Assembly: GCF_009301415.1 (NCBI RefSeq)
Contig: NZ_CP045073.1
Location: 62,001 to 126,000, forward strand
Direction of reading: 5' to 3'
DNA from: Paracoccus kondratievae
GTDB lineage: Bacteria; Pseudomonadota; Alphaproteobacteria; Rhodobacterales; Rhodobacteraceae
Length of the DNA stretch: 64,000 nucleotides
Shown here: positions 47,945 to 57,524 of the stretch, one piece after another
Layout: every line of letters begins with the position of its first letter
How positions within the stretch are numbered: the stretch's first letter is position 1
Program-made: the position numbers and the translations under genes
The notes under the pieces: generated by a model
Databases searched by the model: none
What the model saw: only the letters and a program-made list of their open reading frames with translations
Told to the model about the DNA's origin: nothing

Positions 47945-48187
47945 TTAGCCCCGCGCAGTGGCAAGCATGCGGGCGATCTCATCCTTCAGCGCGGTGCGCT
48001 TGCGGCGCAGCTCGGCTTCGGCCTCTTCAGACATCGGCGTCTGGCGGCTTTCAGCACCGGCGACCTCGTCATTAACGGCGTCATAATCTTCAAGCAGGCG
48101 GGCAAAGCGGCTGTCCGATACCTTCAGCCGGTGGATCAGCGTCCCGTCTTCGGGAAATTCCTCGTGGATGGCGTGAGGTGCTGCCAT
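47945..48187 (-). CDS. DUF465 (YdcH-like) protein
   Basis: An 80-residue helical-hairpin protein of the DUF465 family. It has IHRLKVSDSRFARLLEDYDAVNDEV in pieces and a closing RRKRTALKDEIARML. Start at ATG 48187 behind GGGAG. The longer upstream frame overlaps the DUF599 gene on the other strand and is not conserved. Function unknown. Confidence 0.9.
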   Translation of the reverse strand: MAAPHAIHEEFPEDGTLIHRLKVSDSRFARLLEDYDAVNDEVAGAESRQTPMSEEAEAELRRKRTALKDEIARMLATARG

Positions 48188-48277
48188 TTCGTTTACTCCC
48201 AAACAAGGATAACCAGATTCCCGATAGACGCCGAAGCGTCGGCAGGCAACATGAGATCCAAGAGGTAAAAGCGCGCC

Positions 48278-49030
48278 ATGGACCCGGACACCACCTTGCT
48301 CGGCCCCCTGTCTCTGGCTGATCTCGCCGCCCTTGGCTGGCTGTTTCTGGCTTGGTTTTCCATAGGTTGGGCGACCGAGCACCCGCCAAGGGACCACCCT
48401 TCGGTCACCGTATTGATGAAAGCCCATCGCCGTGAATGGATGCGACAATTCATCACACGAAACCCACGCATCTTTGACAGCGCAATCCTGACCACGCTGC
48501 GCGAAGGCACGGCCTTCTTTGCCTCGGCCTGCCTTATCGCAATCGGTGGCGGTCTGGCACTGATCGGCAATACCGACCAACTGGCAGGCGTGGCCCGGCA
48601 GTTTGATCTGGGCCACATCCCGGCGCTGAAATGGGAAATCAAGATCGTCGTTGCGCTGTTCTTTGTCGCCAATGCACTGCTGCGCTTTATCTGGTCGCAC
48701 CGGCTTTTCGGTTATTGTGCGATCATCATGGCCTCGGTCCCCAATGAGCCCGAGGACCCGCGCGCCCTTCCTTTGGCCATGCAGGCGGCCGATATCAATA
48801 TCACCGCGGCGAAAAGCTTTAACTCGGGGCTGCGCTGCGTCTATTTCTCGCTTGCAGCACTTGGCTGGCTGGCCGGGCCCCTTGGGCTTTTCCTGTCCAC
48901 GGTCTATGTGCTTTTCATCTCGTGGCGGCGCGAGTTCGCCTCACGTTCTCGCAGGGCGATCATGAAGCACGTCCCCGGAGAGACGCGCCTGCCGCCAGGC
49001 GAGCCAAAGCGCGAGGATACCGGCCCCTGA
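48278..49030 (+). CDS. DUF599 membrane protein
   Basis: A 250-residue inner-membrane protein with four hydrophobic helices. It shows family segments MKAHRREWMRQFITRNPRIFDSAIL in pieces, NTDQLAGVARQFDLG and FNSGLRCVYFSLAALGW. Function unknown. Its last 90 bases overlap the 3' end of the convergent MFS gene, an unusually long tail-to-tail coding overlap. Confidence 0.9.
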   Translation: MDPDTTLLGPLSLADLAALGWLFLAWFSIGWATEHPPRDHPSVTVLMKAHRREWMRQFITRNPRIFDSAILTTLREGTAFFASACLIAIGGGLALIGNTDQLAGVARQFDLGHIPALKWEIKIVVALFFVANALLRFIWSHRLFGYCAIIMASVPNEPEDPRALPLAMQAADINITAAKSFNSGLRCVYFSLAALGWLAGPLGLFLSTVYVLFISWRREFASRSRRAIMKHVPGETRLPPGEPKREDTGP

Positions 49031-50137
49031 CAGGCCAACCGCCACCAGCCCCGAAGACCGCCAGCCCCAGCCAGCCGCCAGAGCCAGACCGGCCAGCCAT
49101 GGCCCCAGCGCGTTGGCAGCGTTGAAGGCGGCATGGTTCATGGCAGCCGCCATGCTTTGCGCTTCGCCCGCGACATCCATCAGCCGGGTTTGCAAGGGCA
49201 CGACCATGCCCGAGCCAAGGCCAAGAACGAAAGAAGACAGCAGCATCAGCCGCCAGTCCCCGACTGCGAATGAGGCAAAGGCCTGCGTTATCGCCATGAA
49301 CAGCATCAGGCGCAGCGCGGCACCCCAGGTGCCATAGCGCATCGTCAGCCGCGCGGCGCGGATACTGCCAAGCGTGCCGCCGATGCCAAAGGCCGAAAGC
49401 GTTGCCGGCACCGCCCATCCCGGCGGCTGGGTCGTCGCAAGCATTGCTGCCGAAAGATAAGAATAGACCGCGAAAAGCCCGCCAAAGCCGATTGCGCCGA
49501 CCAGCAGGATCAGCATGACCGCCGGATTTCGCAGCGCCTTAAGCTCTGCGAAAGGCTGCGCGTTCTTGGGCGCCCCGACCCGGGGGGCAAGACGCAGGAT
49601 CAGCCAGCCAGCAAGCAGCGCCAGAACACCGGGCAGAGCAAAGCCCCAGCGCCAGCCCAGCCCCTGCCCCAGAATCCCGGCCAGCGGCACCCCGGCGATA
49701 TTGGCGACCGTCAGGCCCAGCAGTACCTGCGTCACGCCTTTGGCCCGCTGTTCGCGCGGCAGAGCATCGGCGGCAAAAAGCATCGCCACGCCCAGAAAGC
49801 CACCATGTGGCAGACCGGCAAGGAAACGGGTGATGACCAGCGTGCCATAACCGGGCAGGATCGCCGCCAGCAGGTTCATCACCCCATAGATCGCGATCAG
49901 CGCCGCAAGATAGCGCCGTCGCGGCAGCCGCGCCCCAAGGATAGAGGTCACCGGTGCGCCAACGACCACCCCCAGAGCATAGGCCGAAACAACGTGACCC
50001 GCCTGCGGCTCAGAAATGGCAAGGTCGCTTGCATACCATGGCAACAGACCCATGGCGGCGAATTCCGAGGTGCCGATAGCAAATGCACCAAGGGCAAGAG
50101 AAAGAATCGCAAGTTTCAGGTTTGGCTGCGGCGGCAT
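48941..50137 (-). CDS. MFS transporter (DHA1 / YdhP-AraJ type)
   Basis: A 398-residue major-facilitator protein with 12 predicted helices. The opening LAILSLALGAFAIGTSEFAAMGLLP matches the AraJ/YdhP efflux subgroup, with loop motif GARLPRRRYLAAL. It probably exports sugars or drugs; the substrate is unknown. The start at ATG 50137 follows GGAAG; the longer upstream frame is not conserved. Its 3' end overlaps the DUF599 gene. Confidence 0.92.
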   Translation of the reverse strand: MPPQPNLKLAILSLALGAFAIGTSEFAAMGLLPWYASDLAISEPQAGHVVSAYALGVVVGAPVTSILGARLPRRRYLAALIAIYGVMNLLAAILPGYGTLVITRFLAGLPHGGFLGVAMLFAADALPREQRAKGVTQVLLGLTVANIAGVPLAGILGQGLGWRWGFALPGVLALLAGWLILRLAPRVGAPKNAQPFAELKALRNPAVMLILLVGAIGFGGLFAVYSYLSAAMLATTQPPGWAVPATLSAFGIGGTLGSIRAARLTMRYGTWGAALRLMLFMAITQAFASFAVGDWRLMLLSSFVLGLGSGMVVPLQTRLMDVAGEAQSMAAAMNHAAFNAANALGPWLAGLALAAGWGWRSSGLVAVGLSGAGILALWLAWRQARLSGDVLHDRPART

Positions 50138-50334
50138 GACGGCATCTTCCGGGGCTGGCGGATATGGGGGGGATATGTTGATAGCGTTAACAGATGCGAC
50201 CATATGCCGCCAAGCCGCCAACCGGGAAGTCCTGACATGCAAAGCACGCAAGGCTTACCCCTGCCTTTGCCGGATAGGGTGCTTTTGCCTCCTGCGGGGC
50301 CCGTCACGGACCGGCTACAAGGATGGGCCGCGAC

Positions 50335-51120
50335 CTAGCCAACCTGCCAGCTTGGCTTGCGCTTTTCAAAAAAGGCGGCGATGCCTTCCGGTGCCTCGCT
50401 GCCCTCCCAGACCGCGACGAGGGCGTCGATGCTTGCCTCGATCTCGGCCTCGCCGATGGCGGGGCCAAGGCGGCGGGCCAGCTGCTTGGCCGCTGCGACC
50501 GCGCCGGGGGCGCAGGACAGATAGGGCGCGACCTCGGCCTCGATGGCAGCATCCAGCGTCGCGGCATCGGCAATATCCGCCAGCAGGTTCAGCCGCACCG
50601 CCTCATCAGCGCCAAATATCCGCGCCGACATGAAAACCCGACGCGCCTTATCTTCGCCCATTCGTGCCAGAACATAGGGGCCGATGGTGGCGGGGATCAG
50701 GCCAAGCCGTGTTTCGGTCAGACCAAAGCGCGCCCCGGGTACGGCAATCGCTACATCGCAGACCGAAATCATGCCGACCCCGCCGCCAAAGGCATTGCCC
50801 TGCACCCGCCCGATCAAAGGCTTTGGCAGGCTGTTCAACGCATGTAGCATCATTGCGAGTTCGCGCGCCCCGGCGCGGCGGGTCTGCGCATCGGCCCGCA
50901 TCTGGTCCTGCATCCAGCCCAGATCGCCACCAGCGCAGAAGCTGCGCCCCTCGGCCGCCAGCACTACGACACGCACAGCGGGATCAGCACCAAGGATGCG
51001 CGCAGCCTCGGTCAGTTCGCGAATCATCTGCGCCGACAGGGCGTTATGTTTGTCCGGCCGGGCAAGCCACAGGTGGGTGACGCCCCGCTCGTCGGTGTCG
51101 ATGCGGATCGTTTCCATCAT
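50335..51120 (-). CDS. liuC: Methylglutaconyl-CoA hydratase (enoyl-CoA hydratase family)
   Basis: A 261-residue crotonase. Oxyanion segments are EGRSFCAGGDLGWM and GNAFGGGVGMISVCDV, and ETRLGLIPATIGPYV carries the catalytic region. Position beside HMG-CoA lyase and methylcrotonyl-CoA carboxylase makes 3-methylglutaconyl-CoA hydratase, step four of leucine breakdown, the likely role. Its start overlaps the liuE stop by 4 bases. Confidence 0.92.
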   Translation of the reverse strand: MMETIRIDTDERGVTHLWLARPDKHNALSAQMIRELTEAARILGADPAVRVVVLAAEGRSFCAGGDLGWMQDQMRADAQTRRAGARELAMMLHALNSLPKPLIGRVQGNAFGGGVGMISVCDVAIAVPGARFGLTETRLGLIPATIGPYVLARMGEDKARRVFMSARIFGADEAVRLNLLADIADAATLDAAIEAEVAPYLSCAPGAVAAAKQLARRLGPAIGEAEIEASIDALVAVWEGSEAPEGIAAFFEKRKPSWQVG

Positions 51121-51971
51121 ACCTGTCCTCTCATGCCGCGAGCCATGGTTGCGGCCTGTTCGATCACGGCCATGTCCAGCCCGGTTTCATGGCCCCGCGC
51201 GGTCAGATGGGCGGCAACCTTTTCAGTCGCGACATTTCCGGCAGCCCCCGGCGCGTAGGGACAGCCGCCAAGCCCGCCCACAGCGGCGTCAAAGACCCGC
51301 AACCCACGTGCAAGGCTTGCGTCGATATTGTCGAGCGCCCGCCCGGCGGTGTCGTGAAAATGACCAGCCAGTCTTTCGGGCGGCAATTCATTCAGGACCG
51401 CGCCCAGCATGGCATCAACGGTTTCGGGGCGGCCCTGCCCGATGGTATCGCCAAGGCTGATCTCATAACAGCCCAGATCGCGCAAAGCGGCGGCAACGCG
51501 GGCGACATTGGCAGGCGGCACCGGCCCGTCAAATGGACAATCCGTCACCACCGAGACATAGCCGCGCACCGGCACGCCATCTGCTTGCGCCGCCTCGGCC
51601 ACGGCGGCGAACCGCTCAAGGCTTTCGTCGATGCTGGCGTTCAGATTGGCGCGGGAAAACCCTTCCGAGGCCGAGGCAAAGATTGCCACCTCATCCGCGC
51701 CTGCTGCACGCGCCGCCTCATAGCCACGCAGGTTCGGGGTCAGCACCGCGTAGCGGATGCCGGCGTGGCGGGTAATGCCTGCCATGACCTCGGCAGCATC
51801 GGCCATCTGCGGCACCCATTTCGGCGGCACAAAGCTTGTCACCTCGATGCGCCGGAAGCCCGCCCCTGACAGAAGATCGACCAGTACAATCTTGTCCGCC
51901 GCCGGGATCTGACGTTTTTCGTTTTGCAGCCCGTCGCGGGGACCGACTTCGAAAATCTCAACCTGTGGCAT
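51117..51971 (-). CDS. liuE: Hydroxymethylglutaryl-CoA lyase
   Basis: A 284-residue HMG-CoA lyase giving acetoacetate and acetyl-CoA, the last leucine step. It shows EVGPRDGLQNEK at the start, EVTSFVPPKWVPQMADA, the metal ligands HFHDTAG, and the signature GGLGGCPYAPGAAGNVATE with the catalytic cysteine. The start ATG at 51971 lies inside the GST gene end (14-base overlap). Confidence 0.95.
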   Translation of the reverse strand: MPQVEIFEVGPRDGLQNEKRQIPAADKIVLVDLLSGAGFRRIEVTSFVPPKWVPQMADAAEVMAGITRHAGIRYAVLTPNLRGYEAARAAGADEVAIFASASEGFSRANLNASIDESLERFAAVAEAAQADGVPVRGYVSVVTDCPFDGPVPPANVARVAAALRDLGCYEISLGDTIGQGRPETVDAMLGAVLNELPPERLAGHFHDTAGRALDNIDASLARGLRVFDAAVGGLGGCPYAPGAAGNVATEKVAAHLTARGHETGLDMAVIEQAATMARGMRGQV

Positions 51972-52611
51972 CGGGCACCTCGTAAAAGTCATGATCATAG
52001 ATCGCATCACCCCCGGCGCGGGCAAGCGCGCGGCGATAGGCAGGCCGTGCCGTCATGCGGTCGCGATAGGCGGCAAGCGCGGGGTAATCCGCGGCCGGCA
52101 GAAAGCGGAACACCGCCTCGATGTTGAAACCCTGCATACAATCAGCAGCCGAGAACGCGGAAAGCAGCGTCTGGCGCCCTGTCAGATGCTTATCCAGCGC
52201 GCGGGCGGTGACCGCCAACCGTTTGGTATCAAGCCGCATCAGCGGGATCGACCGGGCGCTTTCGGGCCGCAAAAAGATATGATGGATGTTCAGCGCCTGC
52301 AGGATACAGGCCTGCGTTTCGGAAAAATGCATCCATTCAAGGAAATCCGCGCGTTCGGGGTCGCCCGGAGGCGGGGCAAGCCTGCCTTCCCGCTCGGTCA
52401 GGTATTGCAGGATCGCACCGGATTCAAAGATCGCGCGACCGTCTGTCTCCAGCGCCGGAATACGCCCCGCCGGTGAAAGCGCACGAAACTCGGGGCTGCG
52501 CAGGCTTCCGTCGGTCAGGGACCACAGCCGCAGTTCGCAATCGAGCCCCAGTTCCTCGATCAGCCACAACACCCGCAGCGAACGCGAGCCGGGAACGTGG
52601 TGCAGGATCAT
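51958..52611 (-). CDS. Glutathione S-transferase family protein
   Basis: A 217-residue GST-fold protein with an N-terminal thioredoxin-like domain (MILHHVPGSRSLRVLWLIEELG, with S10/S12 as possible catalytic residue) and the glutathione contact ESGAILQYL. A helical C-terminal domain follows. It lies inside the leucine operon, overlapping both liuD and liuE, so it is co-translated with them. Role unknown; conjugation or reduction of a reactive enoyl-CoA by-product is speculation. Confidence 0.88.
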   Translation of the reverse strand: MILHHVPGSRSLRVLWLIEELGLDCELRLWSLTDGSLRSPEFRALSPAGRIPALETDGRAIFESGAILQYLTEREGRLAPPPGDPERADFLEWMHFSETQACILQALNIHHIFLRPESARSIPLMRLDTKRLAVTARALDKHLTGRQTLLSAFSAADCMQGFNIEAVFRFLPAADYPALAAYRDRMTARPAYRRALARAGGDAIYDHDFYEVPDATG

Positions 52612-54536
52612 GTCGGGACCTCTTCTTCAAGGCGGATCAGGGCGGCGCCTGCCTCGACCTGATCGCCAGCGCGGGCCAGCACCTCGGCCACCTTGCCGTC
52701 GCGGGCGGCGGTCAGCGTATGTTCCATCTTCATCGCCTCAAGGATTGCCAGCGGCGCGCCTGCCGCGACCTCTTGCCCTGCCTCGACGAAGATCGCCTTC
52801 ACCAGCCCCGGCATCGGCGAAAGGGTCAGCCCGCCACCCGTCTCTTCGCCGCCACGTGCAAGCGGATCGAGCGGGACCAGCGTCAGCGAACGCCCGCCAA
52901 AGACGCTGGTGCCTGCTCCATGGTTCACAATGCGGTAGCGGCGGGGGCGGTCATCGACCCACCAGCGCCCGCCCTGCCATGCGATCTGATGCGTATTCCC
53001 GTCAAGCGTCACACGGGCCGCGCCGGGGCCCGGCACCTCGATCACCGCCTCACCCCCCTCCCAGGCGATGGTGCGGCGCAGCGGCTGCCACAGGGTGATG
53101 CCGCCCCGCCTTTGCGGATCGTCAAGCCCGGCCAGCCCCAGCACAGCCAGCGCCCGGCCGGCAGGATCAGGCTCGGCTGCCTCGATCAGCGGTTGCAGAT
53201 CGCGGGCGATCAGGCCGGTATCGACCTTACCCTGCGCAAAGCCCTGATGCCGGGTCAGAGCGATCAGAAAGTCCAGGTTCGTGACCGACCCCGCGACCTC
53301 GGTATCGGTCAGCGCCGATTCCAGCGCCCGCAGTGCAATCGCGCGGGTTGCGCCATGGGTCACGACCTTGGCGATCATCGGGTCATACCAGGGCGAGATC
53401 GTGTCGCCTGCGCGCACCCCGGTTTCGATCCGGGCGTGGTCGGGGAAACGCAGATGCGCAAGCGTGCCGGTGGCGGGCAGAAAGCCTGCCGGGACATCCT
53501 CGGCGTAAAGCCGCGCTTCGAAGGCATGGCCGGTAATGCGCAGATCCTCTTGCCGTGCGGGCAAAGGTTCGCCACTGGCAACGCGCAATTGCCATTCAAC
53601 CAGATCGACGCCGGTAACCGCCTCGGTCACCGGATGTTCGACCTGCAGGCGGGTGTTCATTTCCATGAACCAGAACCCGTCGGGGCGCAGGCCGTTGCTG
53701 GCATCGACGATGAATTCGACCGTCCCCGCGCCAGCATAGCCGATTGCCTCGGCGGCCCGGACGGCGGCGGCGCCCATGGCCGCACGCATCTCGGCGGTCA
53801 TGCCGGGGGCCGGGGCCTCTTCGATCACCTTTTGATGACGACGCTGAAGAGAGCAGTCGCGTTCAAAAAGATGCACTGCCTGCTGACCGTCGCCAAAGAC
53901 CTGCACCTCGATGTGACGAGGGCGCGAGATATATTTCTCGATCAGCACGGCGGGGTTGCCAAAGGCTGTGGCGGCCTCGCCCTGCGCCGATTGCAGGGCT
54001 GCGGGAAAGTCGCCGGCCCGCTCGACCAGCCGCATACCTTTGCCTCCACCACCCGCCACCGCCTTGATCAGTACCGGATAGCCGATGCGGTCCGCCTCGG
54101 CTGCAAGATGGGCGGGGTCCTGATTTTCGCCGTGATAGCCGGGGACGACGGGCACGCCTGCCTCGGCCATCAGCGCCTTGGCCGCGTCCTTAAGCCCCAT
54201 CTTGCGGATCGCCTCGGCCGAGGGGCCGATAAAGACCAGCCCCGCCGCCGTCACTGCATCGACGAAATCGGGGTTTTCGCTGAGAAATCCATAGCCTGGA
54301 TGGATCGCCTCGGCCCCGGTTTCAAGCGCGGCGCGAATGATCGCATCGCCGCGCAGATAGCTGTCTCGGGGCGCAGGACCACCGATATGGACGGCCTCGT
54401 CGGCCATGGCGACATGGCGCGCCTCGCGGTCGGCATCCGACCAGACCGCAACCGTGCGCACCCCCAGGCTGCGTGCGGTGTCGATGACCCGGCAGGCGAT
54501 CTCGCCCCGGTTGGCAATCAGGATCTTGTGGAACAT
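52608..54536 (-). CDS. liuD: Methylcrotonyl-CoA carboxylase alpha subunit
   Basis: A 642-residue biotin carboxylase/BCCP protein, shorter than PccA. It opens MFHKILIANRGEIACRV, has KAVAGGGGKGMRLV in the ATP-grasp, and ends with a biotinyl domain EAMKMEH, biotin lysine near residue 603. It carboxylates 3-methylcrotonyl-CoA with LiuB. The start was set at ATG 54536; codons upstream are not conserved. Its stop overlaps the GST start. Confidence 0.95.
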   Translation of the reverse strand: MFHKILIANRGEIACRVIDTARSLGVRTVAVWSDADREARHVAMADEAVHIGGPAPRDSYLRGDAIIRAALETGAEAIHPGYGFLSENPDFVDAVTAAGLVFIGPSAEAIRKMGLKDAAKALMAEAGVPVVPGYHGENQDPAHLAAEADRIGYPVLIKAVAGGGGKGMRLVERAGDFPAALQSAQGEAATAFGNPAVLIEKYISRPRHIEVQVFGDGQQAVHLFERDCSLQRRHQKVIEEAPAPGMTAEMRAAMGAAAVRAAEAIGYAGAGTVEFIVDASNGLRPDGFWFMEMNTRLQVEHPVTEAVTGVDLVEWQLRVASGEPLPARQEDLRITGHAFEARLYAEDVPAGFLPATGTLAHLRFPDHARIETGVRAGDTISPWYDPMIAKVVTHGATRAIALRALESALTDTEVAGSVTNLDFLIALTRHQGFAQGKVDTGLIARDLQPLIEAAEPDPAGRALAVLGLAGLDDPQRRGGITLWQPLRRTIAWEGGEAVIEVPGPGAARVTLDGNTHQIAWQGGRWWVDDRPRRYRIVNHGAGTSVFGGRSLTLVPLDPLARGGEETGGGLTLSPMPGLVKAIFVEAGQEVAAGAPLAILEAMKMEHTLTAARDGKVAEVLARAGDQVEAGAALIRLEEEVPT

Positions 54537-54603
54537 CCGGCACCTCCTCTTGCGGGCTGAGCTTTGCGCGCCCGGCACCCGGCGCATGGGCAAGACCGGG
54601 ATT

Positions 54604-55104
54604 TCATCGACGGGCCTCATCCAAGGCCCGTTGCAGCGTCTCATGAGAGGCAGCGTCAAAACCGATCAGCGTCACTTGCAGATCGTCGCCATGTTCAAGG
54701 ATGGTTTCCACGGCGATACGCGCGGCGCGTTCGGCGGGAAAGCCATAGACCCCGGTCGAGATTGCCGGAAAGGCGATGCTGACAACACCATGTTGATGCG
54801 CAAGGGCAAGGCTGTTGCGATAGGCACTGGCAAGCAGCGCGTCTTCGCCTGCCCCGCCGCCCTGCCAGACCGGACCGACAGTGTGGATCACATATCTTGC
54901 GGGCAGGTCATAGCCTTGGGTAATGCGCGCCTCGCCCGTCGGGCAACCACCAAGGCTGCGGCATTCCTCAAGCAATCGCGGGCCGGCTGCGCGGTGGATC
55001 GCCCCGTCCACACCTCCGCCGCCCAGCAGCGAGCTGTTGGCAGCGTTGACGATCGCATCGACGGCGAGCCGGGTGATATCGCCTTGCAGGGTCGAAATCG
55101 GCAT
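54604..55104 (-). CDS. Macrodomain protein (O-acyl-ADP-ribose deacylase-like)
   Basis: A 166-residue single macrodomain of the YmdB/MacroD type. It has [28 protein letters not shown] in pieces, the second loop [15 protein letters not shown], and the phosphate loop [11 protein letters not shown]. Such proteins hydrolyse O-acetyl-ADP-ribose or remove ADP-ribose. It lies between liuB (4-base gap) and liuD on the same strand, so it belongs to the leucine operon. The catalytic asparagine-glycine region is intact. Confidence 0.92.
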   Translation of the reverse strand: MPISTLQGDITRLAVDAIVNAANSSLLGGGGVDGAIHRAAGPRLLEECRSLGGCPTGEARITQGYDLPARYVIHTVGPVWQGGGAGEDALLASAYRNSLALAHQHGVVSIAFPAISTGVYGFPAERAARIAVETILEHGDDLQVTLIGFDAASHETLQRALDEARR

Positions 55105-55108
55105 GACC

Positions 55109-56713
55109 CTACATCCTGAAGATGCCGAAACGGGTCGGCTCGACCGGAGCGTTAAGGCTGGCCCGCAGGCTGAGCGCCAGCACCTCGCGTGTCTTGCGCG
55201 GGTCGATGATACCATCGTCCCAAAGCCGCGCCGAGGCGTATAGCGGATGGGACTGGCGTTCGAACATCTCGATGGTGGGGCGTTTGAACTCGGCCTCTTC
55301 CCCGGCGCTCCATGTACCGCCCTGACGCTCGATCCCCTCGCGGCGGACGGTGGCAAGGACGCCTGCCGCCTGTTCGCCGCCCATGACGGATATGCGCGAA
55401 TTAGGCCAGGTCCACAGAAAGCGCGGGCTGTAGGCGCGTCCTGACATGCCGTAATTGCCTGCGCCGAAACTACCGCCGACCAGCATGGTGATCTTGGGCA
55501 CGCTGGTCGTCGCCACCGCCGTCACCATCTTGGCACCGTGCCGGGCGATGCCCTCATTTTCATATTTGCGGCCGACCATGAAGCCGGTGACGTTTTGCAA
55601 AAAGACCAGCGGAATGCCCCGCATCGAACACAGTTCAATGAAATGTGCCCCCTTTTGCGCAGCCTCGGAAAAGATCACCCCGTTATTGGCGATGATACCG
55701 ACCGGGCAGCCCTCAACATGGGCAAAGCCCGTCACCAGCGTCTCGCCAAAGCGGGCCTTGAATTCATCAAAGCGTGAGCCGTCGGCCACGCGCGCGATTA
55801 CCTCGCGAATGTCATAGGGGATCTTCAGATCGGCGGGGACAATGCCAAGGATCTCATCAGGGTCATAAGCTGGCGGCTCGGACGATTGCCATTGCACCGA
55901 GACAGGCTGGGTGCGGTTCAGGTTTGCGATGCTGCGCCGGGCAATGGCCAGCGCATGGACGTCGTCCTCGGCCAGATAATCGGCGACGCCAGACAGGCGC
56001 GTGTGCACGTCGCCCCCGCCCAGATCCTCGGCCGAGACCACCTCTCCGGTCGCGGCTTTCACCAGCGGCGGGCCGGCCAGAAAGATCGTACCCTGATTGC
56101 GCACGATGATGGTCACATCCGACATGGCCGGTACATAGGCTCCACCCGCCGTGCATGAGCCCATGACAACGGCGATCTGGGCAATACCCTTGGCCGACAT
56201 CCGCGCCTGATTGTAAAAAATGCGCCCGAAATGGTCGCGGTCGGGAAAGACCTCATCCTGATTGGGCAGGTTGGCGCCGCCTGAATCGACCAGATAGACG
56301 CAGGGCAGATGGCATTCCTCGGCGATCTCCTGCGCGCGCAGGTGTTTTTTCACCGTCATCGGGTAATAGGTCCCGCCTTTGACGGTTGCGTCATTGGCAA
56401 CGACCATCACCTCTTGCCCGTGCACCCGGCCGATCCCCGCGATCACCCCGGCACAAGGCGCGGCCCCGTCATACATGCCGTGGGCCGCCGTCGCGCCGAT
56501 CTCAAGAAACGGAGAGCCGGGATCAAGCAGGTTCGCCACACGCTCGCGCGGGGGCATCTTCCCGCGGGAGGTGTGACGCTCCATCGCCTTTGGGCCGCCC
56601 CCCGCTGCGGCAACCAGCGCTGCCTCGCGTACGGTTTCCAGCATGGCAAGATGCGCCTCGCGATTGGCCCGGAAATTGTCTGATGATGGCAGGACCGACG
56701 TGCCAAGCTTCAT
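55109..56713 (-). CDS. liuB: Methylcrotonyl-CoA carboxylase beta subunit
   Basis: A 534-residue carboxyltransferase that converts 3-methylcrotonyl-CoA to 3-methylglutaconyl-CoA with biotin carried by LiuD. Family marks are [35 protein letters not shown] and [17 protein letters not shown]. The start at ATG 56713 follows AAAGGA; the frame upstream overlaps ompW. The C-terminus RFGIFRM is typical. Confidence 0.95.
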   Translation of the reverse strand: MKLGTSVLPSSDNFRANREAHLAMLETVREAALVAAAGGGPKAMERHTSRGKMPPRERVANLLDPGSPFLEIGATAAHGMYDGAAPCAGVIAGIGRVHGQEVMVVANDATVKGGTYYPMTVKKHLRAQEIAEECHLPCVYLVDSGGANLPNQDEVFPDRDHFGRIFYNQARMSAKGIAQIAVVMGSCTAGGAYVPAMSDVTIIVRNQGTIFLAGPPLVKAATGEVVSAEDLGGGDVHTRLSGVADYLAEDDVHALAIARRSIANLNRTQPVSVQWQSSEPPAYDPDEILGIVPADLKIPYDIREVIARVADGSRFDEFKARFGETLVTGFAHVEGCPVGIIANNGVIFSEAAQKGAHFIELCSMRGIPLVFLQNVTGFMVGRKYENEGIARHGAKMVTAVATTSVPKITMLVGGSFGAGNYGMSGRAYSPRFLWTWPNSRISVMGGEQAAGVLATVRREGIERQGGTWSAGEEAEFKRPTIEMFERQSHPLYASARLWDDGIIDPRKTREVLALSLRASLNAPVEPTRFGIFRM

Positions 56714-56783
56714 CGCATCATCCTTTTGCTGTGGGGGTAGGGGCGCGCCAGTTTGTCGCAGCCCGTCCGCAAACGGGGGAATG

Positions 56784-56797
56784 TTGATCCAGATCAA
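56784..56797. promoter_or_regulatory. FNR/FnrL box between liuB and ompW
   Basis: TTGATCCAGATCAA is an exact TTGAT-N4-ATCAA match to the FNR/FnrL consensus. It is centred 65 bases before the ompW start and 77 bases upstream of the liuB start, so either or both genes could be oxygen controlled. Confidence 0.75.
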
Positions 56798-56855
56798 CGT
56801 CGCAGTCCCCGCCCAGGCGCCATGAGCTGGGACGCGACAAGAAAAGAGGATCGTC

Positions 56856-57467
56856 ATGAGAAACAAGCTTGCCATCGCTGCGGCACTTGCTGCGCTTGCT
56901 TCGCCCGCGCTTGCTCAATCGCAGGGGGAATGGACGCTTGGCTTTGGGATTGCCAACGTAAACCCCAAGTCGAACAACGGGACGCTGGCGGGGGGCACGG
57001 TGCCGACCAGCATCGACGACAATATCCGGCCCACGATCACCTTCGAATATTTCATCCGCGACAATATCGGCATCGAGGTGCTGGGCGCCCTGCCCTTCAA
57101 GCATTCGATCAAGTCGAACGGGACCGAGATCGGCACCGTCAAGCACCTGCCGCCGGTCGTCTCGCTGCAATATCACTTTGACGCCAGCCCGCAGTTCAAG
57201 CCCTTTGTCGGCGTCGGTGTGAACTTTACCGGCTTCTGGGACGGTGAGGCCAAGGGGCCGCTTGCCGGTTCCAAGCTGCGCGTCAAGAACAGCTGGGGGC
57301 TGGCAGCCCATGTCGGCGCCGACTACTGGATCAGCGACAAATCCGCGATCCGTGCCGATTTCCGCTGGATCGATATCAACGCCGATGTCGAACTGAACGG
57401 CGCCAATATCGGCGAGGTCGAGGTCGATCCGGTCGTTGCCGGCATCAGCTATGTGATGAAATTCTAA
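56856..57467 (+). CDS. OmpW family outer-membrane protein
   Basis: A 203-residue eight-stranded barrel precursor with signal peptide ([16 protein letters not shown]). It shows [41 protein letters not shown] in pieces, and a closing [14 protein letters not shown] ending in phenylalanine for barrel assembly. Linked in other bacteria to uptake of small hydrophobic compounds and to anaerobic or stress conditions; the upstream FNR box agrees. It points against the leucine genes and splits them. Confidence 0.93.
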   Translation: MRNKLAIAAALAALASPALAQSQGEWTLGFGIANVNPKSNNGTLAGGTVPTSIDDNIRPTITFEYFIRDNIGIEVLGALPFKHSIKSNGTEIGTVKHLPPVVSLQYHFDASPQFKPFVGVGVNFTGFWDGEAKGPLAGSKLRVKNSWGLAAHVGADYWISDKSAIRADFRWIDINADVELNGANIGEVEVDPVVAGISYVMKF

Positions 57468-57499
57468 GCCGGGCCACAGATCGTTCCGGCAAGCGCACG

Positions 57500-57524
57500 G
57501 GGGCCGCATCATTCTTGCGGCCCC
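57500..57524. terminator. Hairpin between ompW and the first DUF1311 gene
   Basis: GGGGCCGCA pairs perfectly with TGCGGCCCC around a 7-base loop between convergent ends. The stop of the minus-strand gene lies in the loop. No clear T run on either side. Confidence 0.55.
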
